64,000 nt of DNA from AC-32 sp963736055 (GTDB taxonomy: Bacteria > Actinomycetota > Thermoleophilia > Gaiellales > Gaiellaceae), in NCBI GenBank assembly GCA_963736055.1, contig CAVTNM010000009.1, positions 248,001 to 312,000 of the forward strand, given 5' to 3'. Positions 49,024 to 57,529 of the stretch are shown here, piece after piece (the first letter of the stretch is position 1; every line of letters begins with the position of its first letter). The position numbers were made by a program, and so were the translations under genes. The notes beneath the pieces are model-generated. The model did no database searches, had not been told where the DNA came from, and worked only from the letters and a program-made list of their open reading frames with translations.

Positions 49024-49839
49024 TCAGGTAGAGACTTGAGGGTTGGTTCCCGCAACCGGCCGTTCGGGAACGCTCAGATCCAGGTACGCGTAGCCGCCGT
49101 GCGCCAGCACACCCGGGAGGATCCGTGCAGCGATCGCGAGCTTGAGCCTGATCGCCCGCAGCTCACCTAGCCGGAGCTCGAGCCCGGAGCCGAGCAGGAA
49201 GGTCAGCTCGCGCTCCCGTGCGCGCACCATGCGCACTCGCCCACGGAAGTGGGAAAGCCGCGCGAAAGCGAGCGTCCTCACCGCTCGCAGCCCGAAGCGA
49301 TCCGTGATCGGCGCTCCGACCTCTGGATCGCCCGAGTGCGCGAGCCAGATTCTTGGCAGGCCCGGGCGAGCGTGGAGCGGCAGGGGCGCGATCACGCGAG
49401 AGCTCGCCGCCACCAACCACGCCTTCGCCCCCCGCCGGGCGACCGCTACAGGATGCTCGGGGCGGATCGTCACGCGAAGCGTGTGCGGGAAGTCGCGGTC
49501 GTAGTCGAAGCTCGCGACGTCGTGAAGCGCGTCGAGTCGCCGTTCGACCTCCGATCCGTCCAGGGACACCAGGCTCTTCCCCTCGAGCGGCCGAAGCGCG
49601 GCCTGAACGTGCGCGGCGACGCCGGGTGGAGCACCCGTAACGGCGACCGTGTTGAGAGAGAACATGGGTGTGCCGCGCGCGAGGAGATAGAGCCCCGCGG
49701 CGCCGGCGACGATCGCAAACCCCACGATGAGCGACCGGCCGCTCGGCAGGGCGCGCAGGATCGGAGCGCGGTCGATGCTCCCGGGAAGCGGGATCACGGC
49801 CGCGCGGGTGCGGGCAGGCTGGGGCTGGCGGTCGGCCAC
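49024..49839 (-). CDS. ftsQ: Cell division protein FtsQ (DivIB)
   Basis: A 271-residue single-pass divisome protein. A cytoplasmic tail is followed by a membrane helix at about 36-55 (SLIVGFAIVAGAAGLYLLA). Then comes a POTRA domain (FSLNTVAVTGAPPGVAAHVQ, with the LRPLEGKSLVSLDG strand) and the beta domain with HTLRVTIRPEHPVAVARRG. It links the FtsL/FtsI complex at midcell. GTG start at 49839, 31 nt after murB. Confidence 0.9.
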   Translation of the reverse strand: MADRQPQPARTRAAVIPLPGSIDRAPILRALPSGRSLIVGFAIVAGAAGLYLLARGTPMFSLNTVAVTGAPPGVAAHVQAALRPLEGKSLVSLDGSEVERRLDALHDVASFDYDRDFPHTLRVTIRPEHPVAVARRGAKAWLVAASSRVIAPLPLHARPGLPRIWLAHSGDPEVGAPITDRFGLRAVRTLAFARLSHFRGRVRMVRARERELTFLLGSGLELRLGELRAIRLKLAIAARILPGVLAHGGYAYLDLSVPERPVAGTNPQVST

Positions 49840-49870
49840 GGGGCGGCTTTCGCCGCGGCGGCCCCCGCTC

Positions 49871-50752
49871 CTACTCGAGCGGCGGGACCTCGAGTGGCCC
49901 GAGGAGCTCGACCTCGTGCTGGAGCTCGACCCCGAACTGCTCGCGTGCGCGCCGCCGCGCCTCCGTCATCAGCGCAACCGCATCGATCGAGCGCGCGCCG
50001 TCTGCGTTCTCGATGAAGTTCGCGTGTCGCGGCGAGATCTGCGCGCCGCCTATGCGATGACCCTTCAGGCCGCACGCCTCCAGCATCCGGCCGGCGGTCA
50101 GCTCGTGCTCGGGGTTCTTGAAGACGCTTCCGAACGTGCGCTTGTTCGTCGGCTGGGCTGCCTTGCGCAAGGCCTGCAGGCGCGCGACGTTGGCCTTGAT
50201 CTGCTCCTCGGGTAGCGGCGCGAGCCGGAACTCCGCCCGTGCCACGACCTGGCCGTGGCGTAGTTCGGAATGCCGGTAGCTCAGACCCAGCTCGCCCGGA
50301 GAAGCCCACTGAGCCCCGTCTCCATCGACGACCAGGGCCCGGTCGAGGATTGCGGCCCAGTCGCTCCCGTAGGCGCCTGCGTTCATCCAGACGCCGCCGC
50401 CGACAGTGCCCGGGATCGCGCAGGCGAACTCGAAGCCCCCGAGGCCTGCGACCCGGACCCGGTGCAGGCAGACCGCATTGGCCGCTCCACCGCCTGCCAC
50501 GAGCCGCTCGCCCTCCACTGACGCCTCGGCAAGCTCGCCGGCGAGCTTCAGCACGAGACCCTCGAAGCCCTCGTCGGCGACGAGCAGGTTCGACCCGAGG
50601 CCGATAGTCGCGACCGGCAGATGCTTCCCGGCGGCCCACGCCAGCGCTTCCTCGAGCTCGTCGAGAGTCTCGGGCCGCGCGAACGCTCGCGCCGGGCCCC
50701 CGGTTCCCAGGGTGGTCAAGCGCCCCAGTACGATGCGCTCCTCGAGCTTCAC
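49871..50752 (-). CDS. murB: UDP-N-acetylenolpyruvoylglucosamine reductase
   Basis: Reduces the enolpyruvyl group to give UDP-MurNAc using FAD and NADPH. It has 293 residues with FAD-binding TTLGTGGPARAFARP, GLGSNLLVADEGFEG and IPGTVGGGVWMNAGAYG, then the C-terminal GSVFKNPEHELTAGRML, whose serine is the proton donor, and AQISPRHANFIEN. GTG at 50752 overlaps the murC stop (GTGA). The frame extending to 51373 is a shadow of murC. Confidence 0.96.
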   Translation of the reverse strand: MKLEERIVLGRLTTLGTGGPARAFARPETLDELEEALAWAAGKHLPVATIGLGSNLLVADEGFEGLVLKLAGELAEASVEGERLVAGGGAANAVCLHRVRVAGLGGFEFACAIPGTVGGGVWMNAGAYGSDWAAILDRALVVDGDGAQWASPGELGLSYRHSELRHGQVVARAEFRLAPLPEEQIKANVARLQALRKAAQPTNKRTFGSVFKNPEHELTAGRMLEACGLKGHRIGGAQISPRHANFIENADGARSIDAVALMTEARRRAREQFGVELQHEVELLGPLEVPPLE

Positions 50753-51975
50753 GCAAGCTCCTCGAGCAGCATCGGCCCGGCTCGTTCGACATCGCCGGCG
50801 CCGATCGTCAGCACGACGTCGCCGGGCCGGGCGCGGCGTGCCAGAAACCGAACCGCGTCCTCGAGCGCCGGCGTCCAAGCGACGGACATCCCGGGCCGCT
50901 CCGACGCGAGCGCCTCGACCACGAGCAGGCCCTCGACGCCCTCGACCGGCTCTTCCCGCGCCGGGTAGACGCTCGTCACTGCCACGGAGTCGGCGGCGGC
51001 CAGGGCTTGACCGAGCTCCCGGGCGAGATGGCGCGTGCGTGAGTAGAGGTGCGGCTGGAAGACGACGAGGACGCGCCCCGGAGCCGCCGTCGCGCGGGCG
51101 GCCGCGAGCGTGGCGGCGATCTCGCGGGGATGGTGACCGTAGTCGTCGTAGACGGCGACCCCGCCCGCGTCGCCGAGCCGCTCGAACCGGCGCCCGGCGC
51201 CGGCGAACTCCGGCAAGACGCGCTCGGCCTCGCCTCGTTCCACTCCCGCCAGCTCGAGCGCTGCCAGAGCCGCGGCTGCGTTGCGACGATTGTGCTCCCC
51301 GGGAACCCCGAGCTCGAGCTCGACCGGATCGAGCTCGTCTCCGCGCACGACCGCCGGCGCCTGCGCGAGCCACCGCTCGAACAGCTCGCCCACCTCACGC
51401 TCCGTCGCGAAGGTCGCGTGGTGGTCGAGATCGACATTCGTGAGCACCGCGATCCGGGGGCGCAGCAGCTCGAGCGAGCGGTCCGACTCGTCGCCCTCCG
51501 CAACGAGCCAGCCTTCTCCGGCGCCCGCGTTCCCTCCCAGCTGCGGGATCTCGCCCCCGATCAAGAACGCGGGATCGAGCCCCAGGCGATCCAAGACGAA
51601 CGCGATCATCGCCGTGGTCGTCGTCTTCCCGTGCGCGCCTGCGACCACCATCGACGGGCGCAGCGCGACCAGCTCCGCCAGCAGCTCCCCGCGCCTATGT
51701 GTCCTCTGATCACGCGCGCGCGCGACCTCGAGCTCCGGATTGTCCGGCCCGATCGCGCTGGAGACGATCACTTCCGCGTCCTGCGGGAGATTCGCGGGGT
51801 CATGCCCGATCTGGACTGGAATCCCCGCCGTCTCCAGCCTCTCGACGTACGAGGAGCGCGCCCGGTCCGACCCGGCGACCTCCGCTCCCCAGGCGCGCGA
51901 GACCAGCGCAAGCGCGCTCATCCCGGCCCCGCCGATCCCGACGAACCAGAGGCGCCTACCCTCGAGCGGGTGCAA
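50749..51975 (-). CDS. murC: UDP-N-acetylmuramate-L-alanine ligase
   Basis: Adds L-Ala to UDP-MurNAc with ATP. The N-terminal Rossmann loop is FVGIGGAGMSALA, the ATP loop VVAGAHGKTTTTAM, then LTNVDLDHHATF, EHNRRNAAAALA and DDYGHHPREI. At 408 residues it is shorter than the usual 450-490. TTG at 51975 overlaps murG by 20 nt; no better start lies before the conserved first strand. Confidence 0.95.
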   Translation of the reverse strand: MHPLEGRRLWFVGIGGAGMSALALVSRAWGAEVAGSDRARSSYVERLETAGIPVQIGHDPANLPQDAEVIVSSAIGPDNPELEVARARDQRTHRRGELLAELVALRPSMVVAGAHGKTTTTAMIAFVLDRLGLDPAFLIGGEIPQLGGNAGAGEGWLVAEGDESDRSLELLRPRIAVLTNVDLDHHATFATEREVGELFERWLAQAPAVVRGDELDPVELELGVPGEHNRRNAAAALAALELAGVERGEAERVLPEFAGAGRRFERLGDAGGVAVYDDYGHHPREIAATLAAARATAAPGRVLVVFQPHLYSRTRHLARELGQALAAADSVAVTSVYPAREEPVEGVEGLLVVEALASERPGMSVAWTPALEDAVRFLARRARPGDVVLTIGAGDVERAGPMLLEELA

Positions 51976-53032
51976 GCGCGATCAGCTCCTCGGCGATCTC
52001 CTCGGCGGCGCCCGGGCGCGCCACGCCGAGCATCGATGCCCCCATCTCTTCCAGGCGGCGGGGATCGTCGAGCAGCGAGCGCACGATCTCCGGCACGCGC
52101 CCGAGCTCGCCCTCGGGGATCAGGATCGCTCCGCCGGCCGTCTGGAAGTAGCGCGCGTTCTTCGTCTGATGGTCAGCGGTGGCCAAGGGGTACGGGACGA
52201 GAATCGCCGGCTTCCCGGCTGCCGCGAGCTCCCAGACGCCCCCTCCCGCACGAGACAGGACCAGATCGGCCGCACCGAGAGCCGTCCCATAGTCGTCGGT
52301 GAAGGGCAGCAGCCGGTAGTCGGGCCGGGTGGCGCGACCGCGAAGGCGGTCGTACTCGCGCTCGCCGGTCAGGTGCAGGACGGCGGGCCCGGCGGCGCCA
52401 AAGCTCTCGATCGCAAGATCGTTCAGCGCCTTCGCGCCCAGGCTGCCTCCGGCGACGAGGAGGAGCGGTCCCTCGGCGGGCAGCTCGAAGCGTTGCCGCG
52501 CCTCCTCCCGGGCGACGGGGTGCGACCGCTCGGGAATCGGCCGTCCGGTGACCCGGTACTTGGGCGGCTTGCGTCCGGGAATCGGGAACGAGAGGAAGAC
52601 GCGCCGAACGAACGGCAGCGCCAGGCGGTTGGCGAGCCCGAGGTGGGCATCGGCCTCCATCAGCGCCGACGGAATCCGCCGCCGCGCCGCAGCGAGCACC
52701 ATCGGGCCGCTTACGTAGCCCCCGCCGCCGAGCACGACGTCGGGCTCACGGCGCGCCAGGATCCGCTCGCAGGCCGCCGGCGCCGCGAGCGCATGCAGAG
52801 CAGCGCGCGCCTGTGCGATCCCCGGGCGGCGCGGCAGCCCGCTCACACGAAAGGTGTCGAGCTCGAACCCTGCGTCAGGGACGAGTCGCGCTTCGGCGCG
52901 CCCCGGCGACCCGGCGAACGTCACGCGCGCTCCGCGGGCGTGTAGCGCCTCCGCGACTGCGAGGGCGGGCAGCACGTGGCCGGCCGTCCCCCCGGTCGCG
53001 ATCAGAAACGCTGGCTCTTGCGGTTCCGGCAT
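51956..53032 (-). CDS. murG: Lipid II synthase (UDP-GlcNAc transferase) MurG
   Basis: Adds GlcNAc to lipid I at the inner membrane face. The GT-B fold opens FLIATGGTAGHVLPALAVAE, with the second glycine loop VVLGGGGYVSGPMVLAA, VAGGSLGAKALND, and the UDP-sugar site LVLSRAGGGVWELAAAGKPAILVP (split for length), then ADHQTKNARYF. It is 358 residues. ATG at 53032 lies 158 nt inside the 3' part of ftsW. The N-terminal motif begins at residue 9, so the start cannot be much later and the overlap is real in this sequence. Confidence 0.96.
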   Translation of the reverse strand: MPEPQEPAFLIATGGTAGHVLPALAVAEALHARGARVTFAGSPGRAEARLVPDAGFELDTFRVSGLPRRPGIAQARAALHALAAPAACERILARREPDVVLGGGGYVSGPMVLAAARRRIPSALMEADAHLGLANRLALPFVRRVFLSFPIPGRKPPKYRVTGRPIPERSHPVAREEARQRFELPAEGPLLLVAGGSLGAKALNDLAIESFGAAGPAVLHLTGEREYDRLRGRATRPDYRLLPFTDDYGTALGAADLVLSRAGGGVWELAAAGKPAILVPYPLATADHQTKNARYFQTAGGAILIPEGELGRVPEIVRSLLDDPRRLEEMGASMLGVARPGAAEEIAEELIALAPARG

Positions 53033-54107
53033 CGCCCGCGATGTTAAGGAGGATGCCGACCGACGCGAGCGCCACGACCAGGCTCGAGCCGCCGTAGGAG
53101 ACGAACGGAAGCGGGATACCCGTCAGGGGCGCGAGCCCCATCACCGCCGCGAGGTTGATCGCCGCCTGGCCGCAGACGAGCACCGTCAAGCCGGCCGCGA
53201 GCCGCTTGCCGAACGGGTCCTTGCAGGCGAGCGCGATCTTCAGCCCGAAGTACGCGAAGGTGCCATAGGCGAGGATCACGGCGGCCGCTCCGACGAGCCC
53301 GAGCTCCTCGCCGATGATCGCGAAGATCATGTCGGTGTGCGCCTCCGGGAGGTAGTTCGCCTTCTGGACGCTCTGGCCGAGTCCGACCCCGAAGATCCCG
53401 CCGGAGCCGAGGCCGATCATCGCCTGAACGGTCTGGAACCCTGCACCCTGCGCGTCCTGCCACGGGTTGAGGAAGCTGAAGATACGGGCACGCCGATACG
53501 GCTCGAACCAGATCGCGAGGAGCCCGAGCGTGGCCGCGATCCCGAGGCCGCCGGCAAGCGTGCGCCCCGGCGTGCCGGCCACCAGCAGCATGGCGGCCAG
53601 CATGGCCACGATCGCGATCGCGGTGCCGAGGTCGGGCTCGAGGAGAAGCAGGCCGCAGAACACGATGGTCAGGAGGCCGACGGGTCGCCAGAGCTCGGAC
53701 AGGCTCTGCGGCGGCCTGCGGCGCGTGAGATAGGCGGCCGCCCAGATCGCCAGCGCGAGCTTCGCGAGCTCCGACGGCTGGAAGACGGCTGGGCCGAAGG
53801 TCAGCCAGCGACGGGCGCCGTTGACGGATTGCCCGATCACGAGCACCGCGCCGAGCAGTCCGATGCTCGTCACGACGAGGACGGGCGCGATGCGGCGCAG
53901 GACGCGGAAGTCGAGCCGCGACATGGCCACCATCAGTGCGATCCCGAGCAGCGCGTAGATCGCCTGGCGCTTGAGGTAGTAAGCGGGGTCGCCGTTCGCG
54001 AGCGCGGCCGACGCCGACGTAGCGCTGTAGACCATCACGAGACCGAAGGCGACGAGGCCGAGGGTCACGAGAATCAGGACACTCGATTCGAGCTGTCCGC
54101 GTTTCAC
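52875..54107 (-). CDS. ftsW: Lipid II polymerase FtsW (SEDS family)
   Basis: The septal glycosyltransferase working with FtsI. It has about ten membrane helices, an early VMVYSATSASA, GPAVFQPSELAKLALAIW, LLEPDLGTAI, PEAHTDMIFAIIGEELGL and PLPFVSYGGSSLVVAL, all SEDS landmarks. The core ends at SVGILLNIAG. A further 50-residue Arg/Ala-rich tail (RDRGDGRPRAARPRSRGG) is read out of frame from the first 158 nt of murG. That tail may be accidental read-on after loss of a stop. GTG start at 54107 overlaps the murD stop. Confidence 0.94.
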   Translation of the reverse strand: MKRGQLESSVLILVTLGLVAFGLVMVYSATSASAALANGDPAYYLKRQAIYALLGIALMVAMSRLDFRVLRRIAPVLVVTSIGLLGAVLVIGQSVNGARRWLTFGPAVFQPSELAKLALAIWAAAYLTRRRPPQSLSELWRPVGLLTIVFCGLLLLEPDLGTAIAIVAMLAAMLLVAGTPGRTLAGGLGIAATLGLLAIWFEPYRRARIFSFLNPWQDAQGAGFQTVQAMIGLGSGGIFGVGLGQSVQKANYLPEAHTDMIFAIIGEELGLVGAAAVILAYGTFAYFGLKIALACKDPFGKRLAAGLTVLVCGQAAINLAAVMGLAPLTGIPLPFVSYGGSSLVVALASVGILLNIAGDAGTARASVSDRDRGDGRPRAARPRSRGGATRPRSARDVRRVAGARRSATRP

Positions 54108-55261
54108 GCGGACAGGTTCTGCACCAGCCTCCTGAACTCCTCGCCGCGCTCTTCGAAGTCGCGGAACTGGTCGAAGCTCGCGCAGGCAGGCGACAGGAGC
54201 ACGACGTCGCCCGGACGCGCCTCGATCGCGCGAAGCGCTCCCGCCAGATCGCCGTCCCGTTGGGCTCGTGGGATCGCCTCCGCGAGCTCCAGAGCGGTCT
54301 CGCCGATCAGGTGCACACTCCGTACGTTCGGCCCCATCGCAGCCGCGAGCGGCGCGAAGTCCTCGCCCTTGGGCGAGCCGCCGAGGATGAGGTGCACGGG
54401 CTCCTGCTCGTAGGCTGCGAGCGCCTTCAGCGCGGCGGCGACGTTGGTCGCCTTCGAGTCGTTCACGTACAGCACGCCCGCGAGCTCGCGCACGGGCTCC
54501 AGGCGGTGCGGCACGCCCGGGAAGGTGCGCAGCGCCTCGGCGATCGTCTCCTCGGAGATGCCGAGTTCACGGGCGGCCGCCGTCGCGGCGGCGGCGTTCT
54601 CGCGGTTGTGGGCGCCGCGGATGCGCGGCTCGGCCGGCAGCGGGTCGTCGTCGGCGAACTCGGTCCCCTCGAGCCCGAGCCCGCGCGGGACGATCTTCGC
54701 CCGGGCCCGCTCGAAGATCCGGAGCTTCGCGTCACGGTAGTCCTCGAAGGAGGCGTAACGGTCGAGGTGGTCAGGCTCGAGGTTCAGCAGCACCGCGACC
54801 TCGCAGGCGAGCTCGTGCACGTCTTCGAGCTGGAAGCTCGACAGCTCGCAGACGACGAGCGTCCCGGCCTCGACGCGCCCGTCCAGCTCGGTCAGCGCCC
54901 GGCCGACGTTCCCGGCGACCGGAGCGCCGGTCATCGCCCCCAGAAGCTCGGCGGTCGTCGTCTTCCCGTTTGTCCCTGTGACGCCCACGAGCCGCGGACG
55001 TAGCAGCCGGTAGCCCAGCTCGACCTCGCTCCAGATGGGGAGGGCGCGCCGCTCCGCCTCCGCCACCAGCGGGGACTCGCGCGGCACGCCGGGGCTCTTG
55101 ACGATCACCTCGACGCCGTCGAGCAATGCCGGATCGTCGTCGTTTCCGAGCTCGCGGTCGGCTCCGACCACCTCCACCCCGCGCCGCTCCAGCGCCGCCG
55201 ACGCCGCCTTCCCCGACCGCGCGAGCCCGAGCACCAGCACCCGCTGCGGCAGCTCGGTCAT
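54104..55261 (-). CDS. murD: UDP-N-acetylmuramoylalanine-D-glutamate ligase
   Basis: Adds D-Glu in the precursor pathway. The 385-residue ligase has VLVLGLARSGKAASAAL, the ATP loop VGVTGTNGKTTTAELLG, CELSSFQLEDV, LNLEPDHLDRYAS, RGAHNRENAAAA, VNDSKATN and LSPACASFDQF. It is shorter than the common 430-460 residues, mostly in loops. ATG start at 55261; it is 25 nt after mraY. Confidence 0.96.
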   Translation of the reverse strand: MTELPQRVLVLGLARSGKAASAALERRGVEVVGADRELGNDDDPALLDGVEVIVKSPGVPRESPLVAEAERRALPIWSEVELGYRLLRPRLVGVTGTNGKTTTAELLGAMTGAPVAGNVGRALTELDGRVEAGTLVVCELSSFQLEDVHELACEVAVLLNLEPDHLDRYASFEDYRDAKLRIFERARAKIVPRGLGLEGTEFADDDPLPAEPRIRGAHNRENAAAATAAARELGISEETIAEALRTFPGVPHRLEPVRELAGVLYVNDSKATNVAAALKALAAYEQEPVHLILGGSPKGEDFAPLAAAMGPNVRSVHLIGETALELAEAIPRAQRDGDLAGALRAIEARPGDVVLLSPACASFDQFRDFEERGEEFRRLVQNLSA

Positions 55262-55286
55262 GCGGAAACGGTAGATCCGACGTCGC

Positions 55287-56291
55287 TCAGCGGAACCCGG
55301 TGAAGTAGCGGTAGTAGAGCGCGAATCCGATCGCGCACAGGATCCCGGTCACGATCCAGAAGCGCACCATGATCTTCGTCTCCGACCACGCCTTCATCTC
55401 GAAGTGGTGGTGGATCGGCGCCATCAGGAACACACGCCGCTTCAGGTACTTGAAGGTGAAGACCTGGATGATCACAGTGAGCGCCTCGAGCGCGAAGATG
55501 CCGCCGACGAGCAGCAGCAAGAAGATCGTCTTGGTGAAGATCGCGAATGCTGCAAGCGCGCCGCCGATCGCCATCGAGCCGGTGTCGCCCATGAACACCT
55601 CGGCAGGGAAGGCGTTGTACCAGAGGAACCCGATCCCGCCCCCGATCAGGGCCGCCGCGATGATCGCCAGGTCGAGCTTGGTGTCGAAGCGGTGGCCCGG
55701 CGAGCCGGAGCGGATCCACGAGATGACGATCATCGCCGCGAAGGTGAAGAGCGCGATCACTCCCGTGCCGGCGGCGAGGCCGTCGACGCCGTCGGCCAGA
55801 TTGACCCCGTTGGCGGCGCCGGCGATCACCAGGAAGAGCAGCCCGTACCAGGCGTAGGAGAGCTGGAGGTCGCCGAGGCCGGGCACGTACACGCTGGTCG
55901 GCAGGTGCTGGTGCTGCGCGGCAATGCCGACGCCGACCGTGATCAGCCCGAGCAGCAGCAGCTTCCAGCGTCCGTTCAGGCCGAGCGAGCGGCGGTGCGT
56001 CAGCTTGATGAAGTCGTCCAGGAAGCCGATCGCGCCGCAGCCGAGCGTCACGAAGAGCACGGTCAGCGCAGGCACGGTGTAGGTGCTGAAGGCGAGGAAG
56101 GCGATCGAGGCCGAGAGCAGGATCAAGAGTCCGCCCAGCGTCGGCGTGCCCTGCTTGACCAGGTGGTGTTCGGGCCCTTCCTCGCGTATGTGCTGGCCGA
56201 ACTCGTTGCGCCGCAGGAACTCGATGAACTTCGGGCCGAGGAGGATCGAGATCAGCAGGGCGATGACCCCTGCGATCAACACCCGGCTCAA
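55287..56291 (-). CDS. mraY: Phospho-N-acetylmuramoyl-pentapeptide transferase
   Basis: Makes lipid I by joining UDP-MurNAc-pentapeptide to undecaprenyl phosphate. The 334-residue, ten-helix protein has the catalytic acidic motifs FLDDFIKLTHRRSLGL, NLADGVDGLAAG and AEVFMGDTGSMAIGG, and the APIHHHFEMKAWSE loop. Polar KQGTPTLGGL lies near the start. TTG at 56291 overlaps the murF stop (TTGA). Confidence 0.97.
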   Translation of the reverse strand: MSRVLIAGVIALLISILLGPKFIEFLRRNEFGQHIREEGPEHHLVKQGTPTLGGLLILLSASIAFLAFSTYTVPALTVLFVTLGCGAIGFLDDFIKLTHRRSLGLNGRWKLLLLGLITVGVGIAAQHQHLPTSVYVPGLGDLQLSYAWYGLLFLVIAGAANGVNLADGVDGLAAGTGVIALFTFAAMIVISWIRSGSPGHRFDTKLDLAIIAAALIGGGIGFLWYNAFPAEVFMGDTGSMAIGGALAAFAIFTKTIFLLLLVGGIFALEALTVIIQVFTFKYLKRRVFLMAPIHHHFEMKAWSETKIMVRFWIVTGILCAIGFALYYRYFTGFR

Positions 56292-57529
56292 GCGCTCACC
56301 GCCGCGAGCGCCTCGGCAACGCGCTCGAGCCCGACCGCGCGGGAGGCCTTGACGAGCACGCAGTCTCCCGGCCGCACGACCTCCTCGACGGCGGCGACGG
56401 CGCTCGCGGCGTCCGGCGCCCACCGGGTGACGGGAATGGCACTTCCGCCTGCGAGATAGCCGCGCGCGAGCTCACCGACTGCGACGAGAGCAGCCACGCC
56501 CTGCTCGGCGGCCTCGACACCGATCTGCTCGTGGAAGGCCGGCGCACCAGGACCTAGCTCGGCCATGTCGCCGAGGATCGCAACGCGGCGCCGGCCACCC
56601 GCCGTCGCACCCAGATGCGCAAGCGCGGCGCTCATCGAGACCGGGTTCGCGTTGTAGGCGTCGTTGATCAACGTCCCGCCGCCGGGCAGCGAGAGCTCCT
56701 CCCCGCGCCAGCGCGAGAAGTCGACATCCACGCGCGGGGGACGCGGCAGTCCCAGCGCGTCGAGCGCCGCGAGCGCGGCCTCGGCGTTCGCAGCCTGGTG
56801 GCCCGCGGTGAAGTTGAAGCTGACACCACCCACGACGTTGCGACCGTCGTCGAGGCGCGGCTCGGGCTCGGCGAGACGGACGACCTCGAGGTCGTCGCGC
56901 TCGACCGGGAACTCCTCCGGGACGATCGCGGTGCCACCGGCCGGCAGCGCGGCCAGGAGCTCGGTCTTCGCGCGAACCACTCCCTCGATCGACCCGACGA
57001 GCTCGAGATGCACCGGGCCGACGTTGGTGACGACGCCGATGTCGGGCCGCGCGATTGTGCAGAGCTCGGCAATCTGGCCGAAGCCGCGCATGGCCAGCTC
57101 GACGATGCAGACCTCGGTGTCGGGCTCGAGCCGGCAGAGGGTCAGCGGGAGGCCGATCTCGTTGTTGAAGCTCGCCTCCGCGGCGACGGTTCGAGCGGCC
57201 GGGGCGCAGAGCGCCGCAAGGATGTCCTTGGTCGAGGTCTTGCCCGTCGAGCCGGTGATGCCGACGACCCGGGCGGTCGAACGGCCGCGCACAGCCGCTC
57301 CCAGCGCCCCTAGGGCGGCAAAGGGCTCGTCGGGGACGAGCGTCGCGGCCGCCCCGCGAGCCTGCGCATCCTCGAGAAACTCCTCCCCGCGGCCGACGGC
57401 CACGAACAGGTCTCCCGGCGCCAGCCGGCGTGAGTCGACCTGAACGCCGGTGATCACGTCCGCCTCCGGCGCGCGGTCGAGCCGACCGCCGGCGAGCGAC
57501 GCCACCTCGTCGAGCGGGAGCGGGATCAT
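56288..57529 (-). CDS. murF: UDP-N-acetylmuramoyl-tripeptide-D-alanyl-D-alanine ligase
   Basis: Adds D-Ala-D-Ala to the precursor. It has 413 residues with GVQVDSRRLAPGDLFVAV, the ATP loop VGITGSTGKTSTKDILAAL, FNNEIGLPLTL, ELAMRGFGQIAELC, TNVGPVHLELVGS and INDAYNANPVSMSAAL, all diagnostic. ATG at 57529 overlaps the murE stop (ATGA). No ddl gene lies in the window. Confidence 0.97.
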   Translation of the reverse strand: MIPLPLDEVASLAGGRLDRAPEADVITGVQVDSRRLAPGDLFVAVGRGEEFLEDAQARGAAATLVPDEPFAALGALGAAVRGRSTARVVGITGSTGKTSTKDILAALCAPAARTVAAEASFNNEIGLPLTLCRLEPDTEVCIVELAMRGFGQIAELCTIARPDIGVVTNVGPVHLELVGSIEGVVRAKTELLAALPAGGTAIVPEEFPVERDDLEVVRLAEPEPRLDDGRNVVGGVSFNFTAGHQAANAEAALAALDALGLPRPPRVDVDFSRWRGEELSLPGGGTLINDAYNANPVSMSAALAHLGATAGGRRRVAILGDMAELGPGAPAFHEQIGVEAAEQGVAALVAVGELARGYLAGGSAIPVTRWAPDAASAVAAVEEVVRPGDCVLVKASRAVGLERVAEALAAVSA

